Shown piece after piece: positions 17,616 to 25,226 of a stretch of 64,000 nucleotides of DNA. The notes beneath the pieces were generated by a model that had not been told where the DNA came from, ran no database searches, and saw nothing but the letters and a program-made list of their open reading frames with translations. The first letter of the stretch is position 1; every line of letters starts with the position of its first letter. The translations under genes were made by a program, and so were the position numbers. Source of the DNA: Actinoplanes ianthinogenes (GTDB taxonomy: Bacteria > Actinomycetota > Actinomycetes > Mycobacteriales > Micromonosporaceae); NCBI RefSeq assembly GCF_018324205.1, contig NZ_AP023356.1:3799501-3863500 (forward strand). The letters are read 5' to 3'.

Positions 17616-17783
17616 GTGGCCGACACCACGTACAACGGCTACTGCGTGAAGTGCAAGGAGAAGCGTGACTTCCAGGGCAACGTGGAGGTCTCCAAGACCG
17701 GCATGAACATGGCCAAGGGCAAGTGCCCGGTCTGCGGGACGACGATGAACCGGATCCTGGGAAAGGCCAAGCCGGCCAGCTGA
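17616..17783 (+). CDS. DUF5679 small zinc-ribbon protein
   Basis: 55 aa. Two CxxC knuckles, YCVKCKEKR at residues 9-17 and KCPVCGTTMNR near 36-46, make a complete four-cysteine zinc ribbon; the middle contains a basic GMNMAKGK loop. This matches the actinobacterial DUF5679 family of about 50-60 aa, whose function is unknown (nucleic-acid binding is a guess). The GTG at 17616 is fixed by a strong GAGGAGGAACC just upstream. The open frame continues further 5' but that translation is not credible. Confidence 0.9.
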   Translation: MADTTYNGYCVKCKEKRDFQGNVEVSKTGMNMAKGKCPVCGTTMNRILGKAKPAS

Positions 17784-17861
17784 CGCGCGTCCTGGGGAGG
17801 CCGGTCACGCCGGCCGCCCTCCCCCTCGGACCCGTAACCGTGTCCGAGCCAGCACGTTGAG

Positions 17862-17947
17862 TTATCCGGAGCCGGTGCATCCACCTGTGGATAACTCGGC
17901 TCGGCTTGTGGATAACGCTGCGGGGCGGACCGCAGGGCTGTGGATAA
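17862..17947. promoter_or_regulatory. Cluster of DnaA-box-like TGTGGATAA sites
   Basis: Three identical, same-direction TGTGGATAAC sequences at 17886, 17907 and 17939, plus TTATCCGGA in opposite orientation at 17862. TGTGGATAA is the exact reverse complement of the DnaA box TTATCCACA. The cluster lies between the DUF5679 and ThiF-like genes; dnaA, dnaN, gyrB and parAB are not present, so this is not the usual oriC. Confidence 0.65.
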
Positions 17948-17969
17948 CCAACTCTCTCCGCAGCCCCAC

Positions 17970-17986
17970 AGTGACACGCTGTCACT
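17970..17986. promoter_or_regulatory. Inverted repeat abutting the ThiF-like start codon
   Basis: AGTGACA and TGTCACT arms around CGC, ending one base before the ATG at 17988. It could be an operator or an mRNA hairpin masking the start; no Shine-Dalgarno is seen here. Confidence 0.5.
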
Positions 17987-17987
17987 C

Positions 17988-19067
17988 ATGACCCAGCCGC
18001 CCCGATCACCGTCACGCACCCCGCTGTCCCGCCCCACCCTGATCCCGGGTCTCACCCGGGTCTGGCGCGGGCCGGTGGAGTTGCAGCTCGGGCTGGACCC
18101 GGCGCGCGCCGTGCGTCTGGAGATGCCCGACCCGCGCCTGGCACGGGTCCTCGACCTGCTCGACGGCAACCGTCCGGAGCGGCAGGTCCTGGAGCACGCC
18201 GCCGAGCTCGGGGTGCCTCCGGAGGAGGCCCGGCAGCTGCTCGACCTGCTGCACCGAGCCGGCCTGGTGCTGCCCTCGGCGGCACTGCTGCCGGCCGGGC
18301 TGCCCAGCGCGCAGCGACGGCGGCTGACCGGCGAGGCCGCCGCCCTGGCCCTCGGCACCCCGTTCTCCTCGCCGGCCCGCATCCTGCGCCGCCGGCAGGC
18401 GGCCCGGGTGGTGGTGGCCGGGCGGGGCCGGCTCGGCGCGACCATCGCGGTCGCCCTGGCCGAGGCCGGGGTGGGCCACGTGCATCCGGACCTCGCCGGC
18501 ATGGTCGGCACGGGTGACCTGGCCGGCAGCCCGCTCACCGCGGCCGACCTGGGCAACCCGCTGCACACCGCGGTGGCCGCCGCGGTACGCCGGGCGGCGC
18601 CCGACACCGAGGTGCGCGAGACCCGCCGCGCGACCGTCGACCTGGTCGTCCAGCTCGCCCACGACCAGCCGGTCGCCCTGATCGCCGCCGGGCACACCGC
18701 CCGGCGCCAGCCGCACCTCGCGGTCCGGATCCGGGACGGCGCGGCGATCGTCGGCCCGTTCGTCCCGGCCACCGGGCGGCCCTGTCTCCACTGCCTGGAG
18801 CTGCACCGGCGGGAGCGCGACCCGGACTGGCCCGGCGCCCCCGCGCCACCCGGCCCGGCCGCGGGCGAGCCGTGCACGGTGGCCACCGTGCTGACCGCCA
18901 CCGGACTCGCCACCGCCGAGGTGCTGACCTTCCTGGACGGCGGCACCCCGGACACCCTCGGCGCGGCTGTCGAGATCAGCGCGCCCGGCCGGTCCCGCCG
19001 GCGGAGCTGGTCACCGCATCCGGCGTGCGACTGCCGTCGGCGGACGCGCCGAATTCCGGATCCCTGA
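17988..19067 (+). CDS. ThiF/E1-like adenylyltransferase-fold protein (TOMM leader-binding type)
   Basis: 359 aa. Residues 1-110 resemble the winged-helix leader-binding domain of TOMM-type proteins (LLDGNRPERQVLEHAAELG); residues 130-160 give a Rossmann GRGRLGATIAVALAEAG loop; a cysteine set CLHCLE near residue 265 and CDCRR near the C-terminus fits the structural zinc site of E1/ThiF folds. The conserved Asp and Arg residues that bind ATP in MoeB/ThiF are not obvious, so adenylation may be lost. No precursor peptide, YcaO or dehydrogenase lies nearby. The ATG at 17988 is chosen because it follows the inverted repeat directly; upstream in-frame codons cross the DnaA-like boxes. Role unknown. 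Confidence 0.7.
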   Translation: MTQPPRSPSRTPLSRPTLIPGLTRVWRGPVELQLGLDPARAVRLEMPDPRLARVLDLLDGNRPERQVLEHAAELGVPPEEARQLLDLLHRAGLVLPSAALLPAGLPSAQRRRLTGEAAALALGTPFSSPARILRRRQAARVVVAGRGRLGATIAVALAEAGVGHVHPDLAGMVGTGDLAGSPLTAADLGNPLHTAVAAAVRRAAPDTEVRETRRATVDLVVQLAHDQPVALIAAGHTARRQPHLAVRIRDGAAIVGPFVPATGRPCLHCLELHRRERDPDWPGAPAPPGPAAGEPCTVATVLTATGLATAEVLTFLDGGTPDTLGAAVEISAPGRSRRRSWSPHPACDCRRRTRRIPDP

Positions 19068-19146
19068 TCCGAACCTTTGTCGCATAACACTGCAAACCCA
19101 CGTTCGACGGGCAGAGGAAGAGCCGGACGTCGGTCACAATGATCTG

Positions 19147-20493
19147 GTGACGGACATACCGCGCCGCGCGGCTTCCCGGACGGCCAAGCTCGCGGCTCTT
19201 CCCCTCGGCTTCGCCGGCCGGACCGCGCTGGGCCTGGGCAAGCGGGCCGTCGGAATCGCCGCCGACGTCATCTCCGCGGACATCCAGCAGCGCACCGCCG
19301 AGCAGCTGTTCAGCGTGCTGGGGCAGCTCAAGGGCGGGGCGATGAAGTTCGGCCAGGCCCTGTCGGTCTTCGAGGCCGCGCTGCCCGAGGAGATGGCCGG
19401 GCCCTATCGGCAGGCCCTGGTCAAGCTGCAAGAGGCCGCGCCGCCGATGCCGGTGGCCAGCGTGCACAAGGCCCTCGCCGAGCAGCTCGGGCCGGACTGG
19501 CGGGAGAATTTCGCCGAGTTCGACGACAGCCCCGCCGCGGCGGCCAGCATCGGCCAGGTGCACCGAGCGGTCTGGAAACTGCCGCCGGCCCGGAGGAACG
19601 GGAAGCCCAAGCTGCTGCCCGTCGCGGTCAAGGTGCAGTACCCGGGCGCCGGCGAGGCCCTGGTCGCCGATCTGAAGCAGCTCTCCCGGCTGGCCGGGAT
19701 GTTCAAGATCATTCAGCCCGGGATCGACGTCAAGCCGCTCCTCGCCGAGCTGCACGAGCGGGTCGTCGAGGAGCTGGACTACGAGATGGAGGCGGCCACC
19801 CAGCGGGCGTTCGCCGAGGCGTACACCGACGACGAGGACATCTTCGTGCCGCGGGTGGTGGCCTCCGCGCCGCGGGTGCTGGTCACCGAGTGGGTCGACG
19901 GCACCCCGCTGGCGAGCGTGATCGCCGACGGCAGCACGGAGGAGCGGGACGAGGCCGGCCGGCTGATGGCGATCCTGCACTTCTCCGCGCCCGCCATGGC
20001 CGGCCTGCTGCACGCCGACCCGCACCCGGGCAACTTCCGGATCCTGCCGGACGGCCGGCTCGGCGTGATCGACTTCGGCGCGGTGGCCCGGCTGCCCGAG
20101 GGGCATCCCGAGCCGATCGGGCGGCTGGTCCGGCTGGCCCTGGACGGCGACGCCGACGCGGTCGCCGACGGGCTGCGCGACGAGGGCTTCATCAAGCGGG
20201 ACGAGCAGATCGACGCGGCGGCGGTGCTGGCCTTCCTCCGGCCGATGATCGAGCCGGTCGCGGTCGAGCGGTTCCGCTTCACCCGCAGCTGGCTGCGCGG
20301 CGAGGCGGCCCGGCTCGCCAACCCGCGATCGCCGGCCTACCAGCTCGGGCGCAAACTCAACCTGCCACCGTCCTACCTGCTGATCCACCGGGTCACGCTG
20401 GGCTCGATCGGGGTGCTCTGCCAGTTGGAGGCCGAGGCGGCGTACCGGGAGATCCTGGAGGAGTGGCTGCCGGGCTTCGCCCCGGTCGACTGA
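19147..20493 (+). CDS. ABC1/UbiB-family atypical kinase (AarF-like)
   Basis: 448 aa with the ABC1 hallmarks in order: the family-specific KxGQ segment (GGAMKFGQALSVFE, near residue 60), the Ala-rich nucleotide loop AAASIGQVHRAVW, the VAVKVQYPG lysine strand, the ELDYEMEAATQRAF helix, the catalytic-loop equivalent HADPHPGNF and the metal-binding VIDFGAV. All key residues are present. UbiB proteins act on isoprenoid lipid or quinone metabolism; in actinobacteria the substrate is unknown. The GTG start at 19147 has CACAAT about six nt upstream. The mycobacterial homologue Rv3197 also sits next to whiB7. A terminator follows 12 bp after the stop. Confidence 0.92.
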   Translation: MTDIPRRAASRTAKLAALPLGFAGRTALGLGKRAVGIAADVISADIQQRTAEQLFSVLGQLKGGAMKFGQALSVFEAALPEEMAGPYRQALVKLQEAAPPMPVASVHKALAEQLGPDWRENFAEFDDSPAAAASIGQVHRAVWKLPPARRNGKPKLLPVAVKVQYPGAGEALVADLKQLSRLAGMFKIIQPGIDVKPLLAELHERVVEELDYEMEAATQRAFAEAYTDDEDIFVPRVVASAPRVLVTEWVDGTPLASVIADGSTEERDEAGRLMAILHFSAPAMAGLLHADPHPGNFRILPDGRLGVIDFGAVARLPEGHPEPIGRLVRLALDGDADAVADGLRDEGFIKRDEQIDAAAVLAFLRPMIEPVAVERFRFTRSWLRGEAARLANPRSPAYQLGRKLNLPPSYLLIHRVTLGSIGVLCQLEAEAAYREILEEWLPGFAPVD

Positions 20494-20505
20494 GGAACGA
20501 CGGAC

Positions 20506-20537
20506 GAAAGCCCGGCCGCAGAAGCGACCGGGCTTTC
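20506..20537. terminator. Terminator after the ABC1 kinase gene
   Basis: 10-bp stem GAAAGCCCGG/CCGGGCTTTC with a 12-nt loop; can serve the convergent small gene as well. Confidence 0.8.
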
Positions 20538-20569
20538 GTCATTCCCTGGTAGCGGGTCTCAATCGGGGA

Positions 20570-20791
20570 TCAGTAACCGCCGACGCCGAGCTCACGGGCG
20601 GCCTGCTTGCGGCCTTCCATGGCAATGCGACGGGCGGAACGGTAAGCCTCAGGTGCACGGTCACTCTGAGGCCGACGCATTCGAGCCCTCGACAACGCTT
20701 CTTGGATGAGTCTCACTTTGATGGCTCCATTCGGACGCACGGTTTCGGTGCTCGGCTTTCGCACTTCGGTGGGGAGGGTCACGTCGGTCAT
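20570..20791 (-). CDS. Small basic protein translationally coupled to whiB7
   Basis: 73 aa, rich in Arg and Ala, with one predicted amphipathic helical run (KVRLIQEALSRARMRR, then YRSARRIAMEGRKQAARELG). No known domain. Its ATG lies one base after the whiB7 stop (TGA-G-ATG), so translation is almost certainly coupled and the two are on one message. The ORF is open further upstream within whiB7 in another frame, but that part is a shadow. It may be a WhiB7 accessory factor; this is inference from position only. Confidence 0.7.
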   Translation of the reverse strand: MTDVTLPTEVRKPSTETVRPNGAIKVRLIQEALSRARMRRPQSDRAPEAYRSARRIAMEGRKQAARELGVGGY

Positions 20792-20792
20792 C

Positions 20793-21155
20793 TCAGGCCG
20801 CCAGCCGAACGCTGCTGCGCGAGTCGAGACCGTTGGCGGCGAGCCGCTCCTCGACCTCGACGGCCAGCTCGGCGTCGCGAGCGACGTCGGCCTTACGCGG
20901 ACGGCCACGGGGCCGCTTGCGCGGAACCACGGCGCCGCGCTCAAAGATCTCGCCGCCCCAGACGCCCCAGGGCTCGCTCCGCTCCACCGCGCCGGCGAGG
21001 CACTCGACGCGCAGCGGGCAGTCCCCGCAGAGCGACTTGGCCAGCTCCAGCTGGGCCGGGGAGTCGGAGAACCACAGGTCCGGGTCGAACTTCCGACAGG
21101 GCAGGTTTGCCTCGAGCTCGACGGTGATGTCGATCGGGGCCAGCGCCAGACTCAT
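20793..21155 (-). CDS. whiB7: WhiB7-type iron-sulfur transcription factor
   Basis: 120 aa. Four cluster-binding cysteines lie in PCRKFDP, LCGDCPLRVEC (spacing C-x22-C-x2-C-x5-C), followed by the EPWGVWGGE turn and a C-terminal AT-hook PRGRPRK, the feature that separates WhiB7 from other Wbl proteins. WhiB7 binds sigma factor HrdB/SigA and activates intrinsic antibiotic-resistance genes. The position next to uvrD2 and the ABC1 kinase gene is exactly that of Rv3197A. A 102-aa ORF and a strong terminator-like hairpin lie in its 5' region, as expected for attenuation control. The start ATG has GAGAGAGGTGA about ten nt upstream. Confidence 0.93.
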   Translation of the reverse strand: MSLALAPIDITVELEANLPCRKFDPDLWFSDSPAQLELAKSLCGDCPLRVECLAGAVERSEPWGVWGGEIFERGAVVPRKRPRGRPRKADVARDAELAVEVEERLAANGLDSRSSVRLAA

Positions 21156-21233
21156 AAAGCCCGGTCACCTCTCTCTTCTCTTCGATCTCATGGATCGTGT
21201 TTCCGGGGTCGTGCACCGGCTTGGTGAGCCGGC

Positions 21234-21276
21234 AAAAAATTAAGGCCGCGGATCCCGGTTACGGGTTCCGCGGCCT
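21234..21276 (-). terminator. Strong terminator/attenuator in the whiB7 leader
   Basis: A 10-bp outer stem (arm AGGCCGCGGA) encloses a CCCG/CGGG inner stem; on the minus strand it is followed by TTAATTTTTT. A second hairpin (CCGGC/GCCGG) lies at about 21216-21232. The hairpin ends 79 bp before the whiB7 start and begins 26 bp after the stop of the small upstream ORF. It is either that ORF's terminator or the whiB7 attenuator; known whiB7 genes are controlled by attenuation. Confidence 0.85.
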
Positions 21277-21301
21277 CGAGGTGAGCCGGAGGTCTGGTCT
21301 G

Positions 21302-21610
21302 TCAGACCGGCCGTCCTCGAGGCGGGGCGCCGTCACCATCCGTGTAACGCTTGCTGGAGATGTCGTTGCCCGTGAACCCAGTGGTGCCATTGGTGCCAGT
21401 GCTGCCCTTGATGCCGCCCGCGAGCACCTGCTCGACCGCCCATTTGCCCAGCTCGGCCTGGGACGGGACGACGACCTGGTGCGCCTGCGGAGCCAGGACC
21501 CGCTCAGCGGCCAGCAGCGCCGACGGAGCGGCGGTGGCAGGCAGCGAAGCGGACGGAGCGCAGACAGACGGCAGCAGCGCCGAACGCATCAGCATGGTGT
21601 TGATCCTCAT
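21302..21610 (-). CDS. 102-aa ORF in the whiB7 leader region
   Basis: Starts at an ATG with an excellent GGAGGAGG eight nt upstream. The protein is Ala/Pro-rich at the N-terminus (SALLPSVCAPSASLPATAAPSALLAAE), then has QAELGKWAVEQVLAGG and a Gly/Thr-rich end. No domain is recognised. It lies between uvrD2 and whiB7 on the same strand and ends just before a rho-independent hairpin. It could be a genuine small protein or the long form of the whiB7 regulatory uORF; several internal ATGs (residues 6 and 8) could shorten it. Confidence 0.6.
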   Translation of the reverse strand: MRINTMLMRSALLPSVCAPSASLPATAAPSALLAAERVLAPQAHQVVVPSQAELGKWAVEQVLAGGIKGSTGTNGTTGFTGNDISSKRYTDGDGAPPRGRPV

Positions 21611-21729
21611 CGGTGCCACCTCCTCCGTAAAACTGCGCTCGTAGTTTGATCTCGCCCGGGACGGTCCCCCGGCAAGGTGTGTCCTGAGGCTATGCCTGCC
21701 CTACACGGGAGGGCAAACGAATTAACGGA

Positions 21730-23871
21730 CTAGTTTTCAAAGTTTTTTCGGCCAAGATCATCGGGGCTCGCGCCGCCCACCAACGCGAAGACGGCGTCGC
21801 CGTACTGGCCCAGCTTCCGCGCGCCTATTCCGGCGATCGCCAGCAACTGGGCAGGATCGGTCGGGCGGCGTTCCGCGACGGCGACCAGGGTGGCATCGGT
21901 GAACACCACGTAAGCAGGAACTTTCAGCTCCGCGGCGGTGCTCGCCCGCCACTGCTGCAAACGCTGGAAAAGGTCCTCGTCCATGTCCGAGGGGCAGGTC
22001 GGGCAGCGGCCCAGTTTCCGGTCGGCGCCGGCCAGCAGGGTCGCCCCGCAGACCCGGCAGGAGGACACCTTCGGCGGGCGACGGTCGGTTTTCTGACTCC
22101 GCTCGCCGGTCGGCCGGACGGCACCCGCGCCGGCCCGGTCCAGCTGCGGCAGGAAACGGCACGGCCGGCGGGCCCGGCCGCCCGGCGCCCGGGACTGCCC
22201 GAGGGAGAGCCAGAGCAGCTGGCGGGCCCGGGTCACCCCGACGTACAGCAGGCGGCGCTCCTCCTCCAGCTGGTCGGCGGTTTTCGCGTACGTCGTGGGC
22301 AGCGTCCCGTCCGCGAGCCCGACCAGGAACACGGCGTCCCACTCCAGGCCCTTGGCGGAGTGCAGCGAGGCCAGGGTGACACCGGCCACCGTCGGCGCGT
22401 GCTGCTGCTCAGCGCGACGGGCGAGCTCCTCGTTGAACGCGGCGAGGGTGACCGCCCGCTGCACCCGGCCGGCGTCGCCGATCGGCAGGATCTCCGGCTC
22501 CGCGGCGTACTCCTCGGCGAGGGTGACCAGGGCGGCGAGCGCCTCCCACTGCTCCCGGGCGGCACCGCCGGCCGGTGGGGCCGAACGGTTCCAGCCGGTC
22601 GCGGACAGCCCCTCGACGACCGCCTCGACCAGCGGGGTCTCGCCGGGGATGGACCGCACGGCGGCGCGCAGGGCGACCATGGCCTGGCGTACCTCGGCGC
22701 GCTCGAAGAACCGTTCGGCGCCGCGGACCACGTACGGCACCTGGGCCTCGGCGAGCGCCTCCTCGTACGACTCGGACTGCGCGTTCGTCCGGAAGAGCAC
22801 CGCGATCTCGCTGGCCGGCGTGCCGGACGCGATCAGCTCCCGGCACCGGCGGGCCACCGCGTTCGCCTCGCCCGGCTCGTCCGGGAAGACCTTGAGCGTC
22901 GGCTCCGGCCCGGACGGGCGCTGCCCCTCCAGCTCCAGCCGCAGTTTCGCCTCGGTGCCGCGGGCCTGCCGGATCACCGCGTTGGCCAGGCCGACCACCT
23001 GCGGGGTGGAGCGGTAGTCACGGACCAGGCGGACCACCACGGCGCCCCGCCAGCGGCGCGGGAAGTCGATCAGGTACGACGAGGTGGCGCCGGTGAACGA
23101 ATAGATCGTCTGGCTGGCGTCGCCGACCACGGTGAGGTCGTCCCGGTCGCCCAGCCAGGCCTCCAGCAGGCGCTGCTGGAGCGGGTTGACGTCCTGGTAC
23201 TCGTCGACCACGAAGTGCCGGTACTGCGCCCGGATCTGGTCGGCGACGTCGCCGTGCTCCTCGATGCCCCAGACCGCGGCGCGCAGCAGGTCCTCGAAGT
23301 CGATCACGCCCTGACGGCGTTTGAGCGACTCGTAGGCGGCGAACACCTCGGCCACCCGGGCCGGCTCGAACGGGGGCTCACGGAGCGCCTTGGCGGCGGC
23401 GACGGCGTACTCGGACGGCTCGACGAGGGACGACTTGGCCCACTCGATCTCACTGGCCAGGTCGCGGGCGATCGCCCGGTCGGCGCGCACCCCGGCCCGG
23501 GCGGCGGCCAGGCCGACCACCCGGATCTTGCTCTCCATCAGCTCCGGCATGCCCCGGCCCTCGAGCAGGCGGGCCGAGAAGTAGCGCACCTGGCGCAGGG
23601 CGGCGGCGTGGAAGGTGCGGGCCTGCACCGCGCCGGCGCCGAGCGCGGTGAGCCGGGCGCGCATCTCGGCGGCGGCCCGGGCGGTGAAGGTGACCGCGAG
23701 CACGTGCCGCGGGTTGATCTCGCCGGAGAGGGTCCGGTGCGCGATCCGGTGGGTGATCGCCCTGGTCTTGCCGGTCCCGGCGCCGGCCAGGATGCAGACC
23801 GGACCGGCCGGGGCCGTCACCGCCGTACGCTGATCCGGGTCGAGCCCGGCCAGCACCGATTCAGTCCGCAC
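21730..23871 (-). CDS. uvrD2: ATP-dependent DNA helicase UvrD2
   Basis: 713-aa superfamily 1A helicase. Walker A is LAGAGTGKTRAITHR near residue 29, motif II is FVVDEYQDVNPLQQRLLE, motif III GDASQTIYSFTGA, motif V/VI VTLASLHSAKGLEWDAVFLVG and YVGVTRARQLLWLSL. A four-cysteine segment (CRVCGATLL...CPTC) near residue 605 and a C-terminal HRDC domain (DATLVAVAERRPTDPAQLLAIAGIGARK) mark it as UvrD2 rather than UvrD1. In mycobacteria UvrD2 is an essential 3'-5' helicase. The GTG at 23871 (VRTESVLAGLDPDQR) starts at the family position. It lies upstream of the whiB7 leader and diverges from mycoredoxin, as in mycobacteria. Confidence 0.95.
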   Translation of the reverse strand: MRTESVLAGLDPDQRTAVTAPAGPVCILAGAGTGKTRAITHRIAHRTLSGEINPRHVLAVTFTARAAAEMRARLTALGAGAVQARTFHAAALRQVRYFSARLLEGRGMPELMESKIRVVGLAAARAGVRADRAIARDLASEIEWAKSSLVEPSEYAVAAAKALREPPFEPARVAEVFAAYESLKRRQGVIDFEDLLRAAVWGIEEHGDVADQIRAQYRHFVVDEYQDVNPLQQRLLEAWLGDRDDLTVVGDASQTIYSFTGATSSYLIDFPRRWRGAVVVRLVRDYRSTPQVVGLANAVIRQARGTEAKLRLELEGQRPSGPEPTLKVFPDEPGEANAVARRCRELIASGTPASEIAVLFRTNAQSESYEEALAEAQVPYVVRGAERFFERAEVRQAMVALRAAVRSIPGETPLVEAVVEGLSATGWNRSAPPAGGAAREQWEALAALVTLAEEYAAEPEILPIGDAGRVQRAVTLAAFNEELARRAEQQHAPTVAGVTLASLHSAKGLEWDAVFLVGLADGTLPTTYAKTADQLEEERRLLYVGVTRARQLLWLSLGQSRAPGGRARRPCRFLPQLDRAGAGAVRPTGERSQKTDRRPPKVSSCRVCGATLLAGADRKLGRCPTCPSDMDEDLFQRLQQWRASTAAELKVPAYVVFTDATLVAVAERRPTDPAQLLAIAGIGARKLGQYGDAVFALVGGASPDDLGRKNFEN

Positions 23872-23954
23872 GGTAGGGAATCATGACACCCCCGCGAGGT
23901 GTTGTGCTTTTCAGCCGCACCACCGTGTGACCTGTCTCGAAGGAGCCTTGACCG

Positions 23955-24197
23955 ATGCTGACCATGTACTCGACGTCCTGGTGTGGGTATTGCCACCGGC
24001 TCAAGAGCCAGCTCGACCGCGAGGGCATCGCCTACGACGTCGTGGACATCGAGCAGGACGAGGCCTCGGCCGCGTTCGTCCGCAGCGTGAACGGCGGCAA
24101 CCAGACGGTGCCCACGCTCAAGTTCGACGACGGCTCGGCGCTGACCAACCCGTCGATCGTCCAGGTCAAGCAGCACCTGGCCGCGATCTCCGCCTGA
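23955..24197 (+). CDS. mrx1: Mycoredoxin (glutaredoxin-fold)
   Basis: 80 aa, complete glutaredoxin fold with the CGYC active site in YSTSWCGYCHRLKSQL (Cys 11 and 14), the cis-Pro in NQTVPTLKFDDGS and the glycine-rich turn after it. CGYC is the mycoredoxin-1 signature; the protein reduces protein-mycothiol mixed disulfides using mycothiol. MshB, a mycothiol biosynthesis enzyme, is encoded at 59.9-60.8 kb, consistent with a mycothiol-using host. The ATG has AGGAG about nine nt upstream. It diverges from uvrD2 and is followed by a strong terminator. Confidence 0.93.
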   Translation: MLTMYSTSWCGYCHRLKSQLDREGIAYDVVDIEQDEASAAFVRSVNGGNQTVPTLKFDDGSALTNPSIVQVKQHLAAISA

Positions 24198-24211
24198 TCC
24201 CCGCAAGCACG

Positions 24212-24243
24212 AAAAAGGGCCGTCCTCCCGGACGGCCCTTTTT
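24212..24243. terminator. Bidirectional terminator after mrx1
   Basis: 14-bp stem (arm AAAAAGGGCCGTCC) with a TCCC loop and T6 tail, between convergent mrx1 and PhyH genes. Confidence 0.93.
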
Positions 24244-24258
24244 TCGGTGCTCAGATCG

Positions 24259-25140
24259 TCACGGGATCAGGGCCGGGATGCTCGAATCGAGCAGGCCCCG
24301 CTCCTTGAGCGCGCCGTAGAGCGGCGTGGTCTCCGGGTAGTGGCCCCACTGGTGGTCACCGTCACCCTTGCCGAACCCACCGAGGAGCTGCTTCTGCACC
24401 TCGGTCATGGACGCCCACTCGGGCTTGCCCGGCAGGTCGGCGACCTCGTCGCGGATGGCGATCCAGCGCGGGGTGTATCCGAAGAACGCGCCGACGCGGG
24501 TGATGTCGGAGTAGTTGTCCGACCGGGCGTGCCAAATGCGGCGGTCGAAGACGACCAGGTCACCCGGGTTCGCGGTGATCTGGACGGCGCCCTCGGGCTG
24601 CGGCCACGGAACGCCACGGCTCGGCGGGCCGGGCAGCCAGTTGGTCTTGTGGCTGCCGGGCAGCACGGTGAAGTTGCCCCGGCCGGTCTCGCTGACGTCG
24701 GAGAACCAGTACGCCAGCTTCACCGAGAGCATCGGGCGCGGGTCGGTCTCGATCTCCCGGTTCTGCCGGCCGCCGTCCTGGTGCCAGTGCCACCACTGCT
24801 TCTGCTGCTCGTGCAGCTGCGGGTGGACGTCGATGTGCGAGTGGTAGACGTGAACGTTCCACCCGAGCAGCGACCAGATGTATTTGAAAGCCTTGGGGTG
24901 GTCGAGCAGGAAGGCCAGCTCGGGCACGTAGTTCACCGGCGACAGGCGGTGCAGGGCACCGGTCGCGCTGAGCTCGCCCGTGCTCTTGGCCTTCTCGTAA
25001 TACCCCAGGATCGCGGCCCGCCCGACCTCGATCTCGCTCTCACTCAGCACCGACGGCACGACGATGTAACCGTCGCGGTCGAACGCCTCCCGCTCCTCCG
25101 CGGACATCGGCGTCCACGCCGGCGCTTCCACCTGGGTCAT
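24259..25140 (-). CDS. Phytanoyl-CoA dioxygenase (PhyH) family oxygenase
   Basis: 293 aa non-haem Fe(II)/2-oxoglutarate oxygenase. The iron triad appears as WHWHQDGG (HxD) near residue 115 and RRIWHARSDN near residue 200, with the 2OG-binding Arg in TRVGAFFGY about 11 residues later. The intervening GNFTVLPGSHKTNW strand is typical of PhyH and ectoine-hydroxylase-like proteins. It likely hydroxylates a small molecule or a natural-product precursor; no substrate can be assigned from the context. It is not part of the mycobacterial version of this neighbourhood. The ATG has GAGAGGGG about seven nt upstream. Confidence 0.88.
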   Translation of the reverse strand: MTQVEAPAWTPMSAEEREAFDRDGYIVVPSVLSESEIEVGRAAILGYYEKAKSTGELSATGALHRLSPVNYVPELAFLLDHPKAFKYIWSLLGWNVHVYHSHIDVHPQLHEQQKQWWHWHQDGGRQNREIETDPRPMLSVKLAYWFSDVSETGRGNFTVLPGSHKTNWLPGPPSRGVPWPQPEGAVQITANPGDLVVFDRRIWHARSDNYSDITRVGAFFGYTPRWIAIRDEVADLPGKPEWASMTEVQKQLLGGFGKGDGDHQWGHYPETTPLYGALKERGLLDSSIPALIP

Positions 25141-25226
25141 CGGATCCCCTCTCGTCTTTGTAAGTCTTGACGCACCGGGACGGTATCCAGGTTGCCTGCT
25201 AAACGAGAAATTCTCTGATCAGCTGT

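Noticed and set aside
17862..17947. Chromosomal origin of replication
   Set aside because: Only three to four DnaA-like boxes, and dnaA, dnaN, recF, gyrB and parAB are absent from the neighbourhood.
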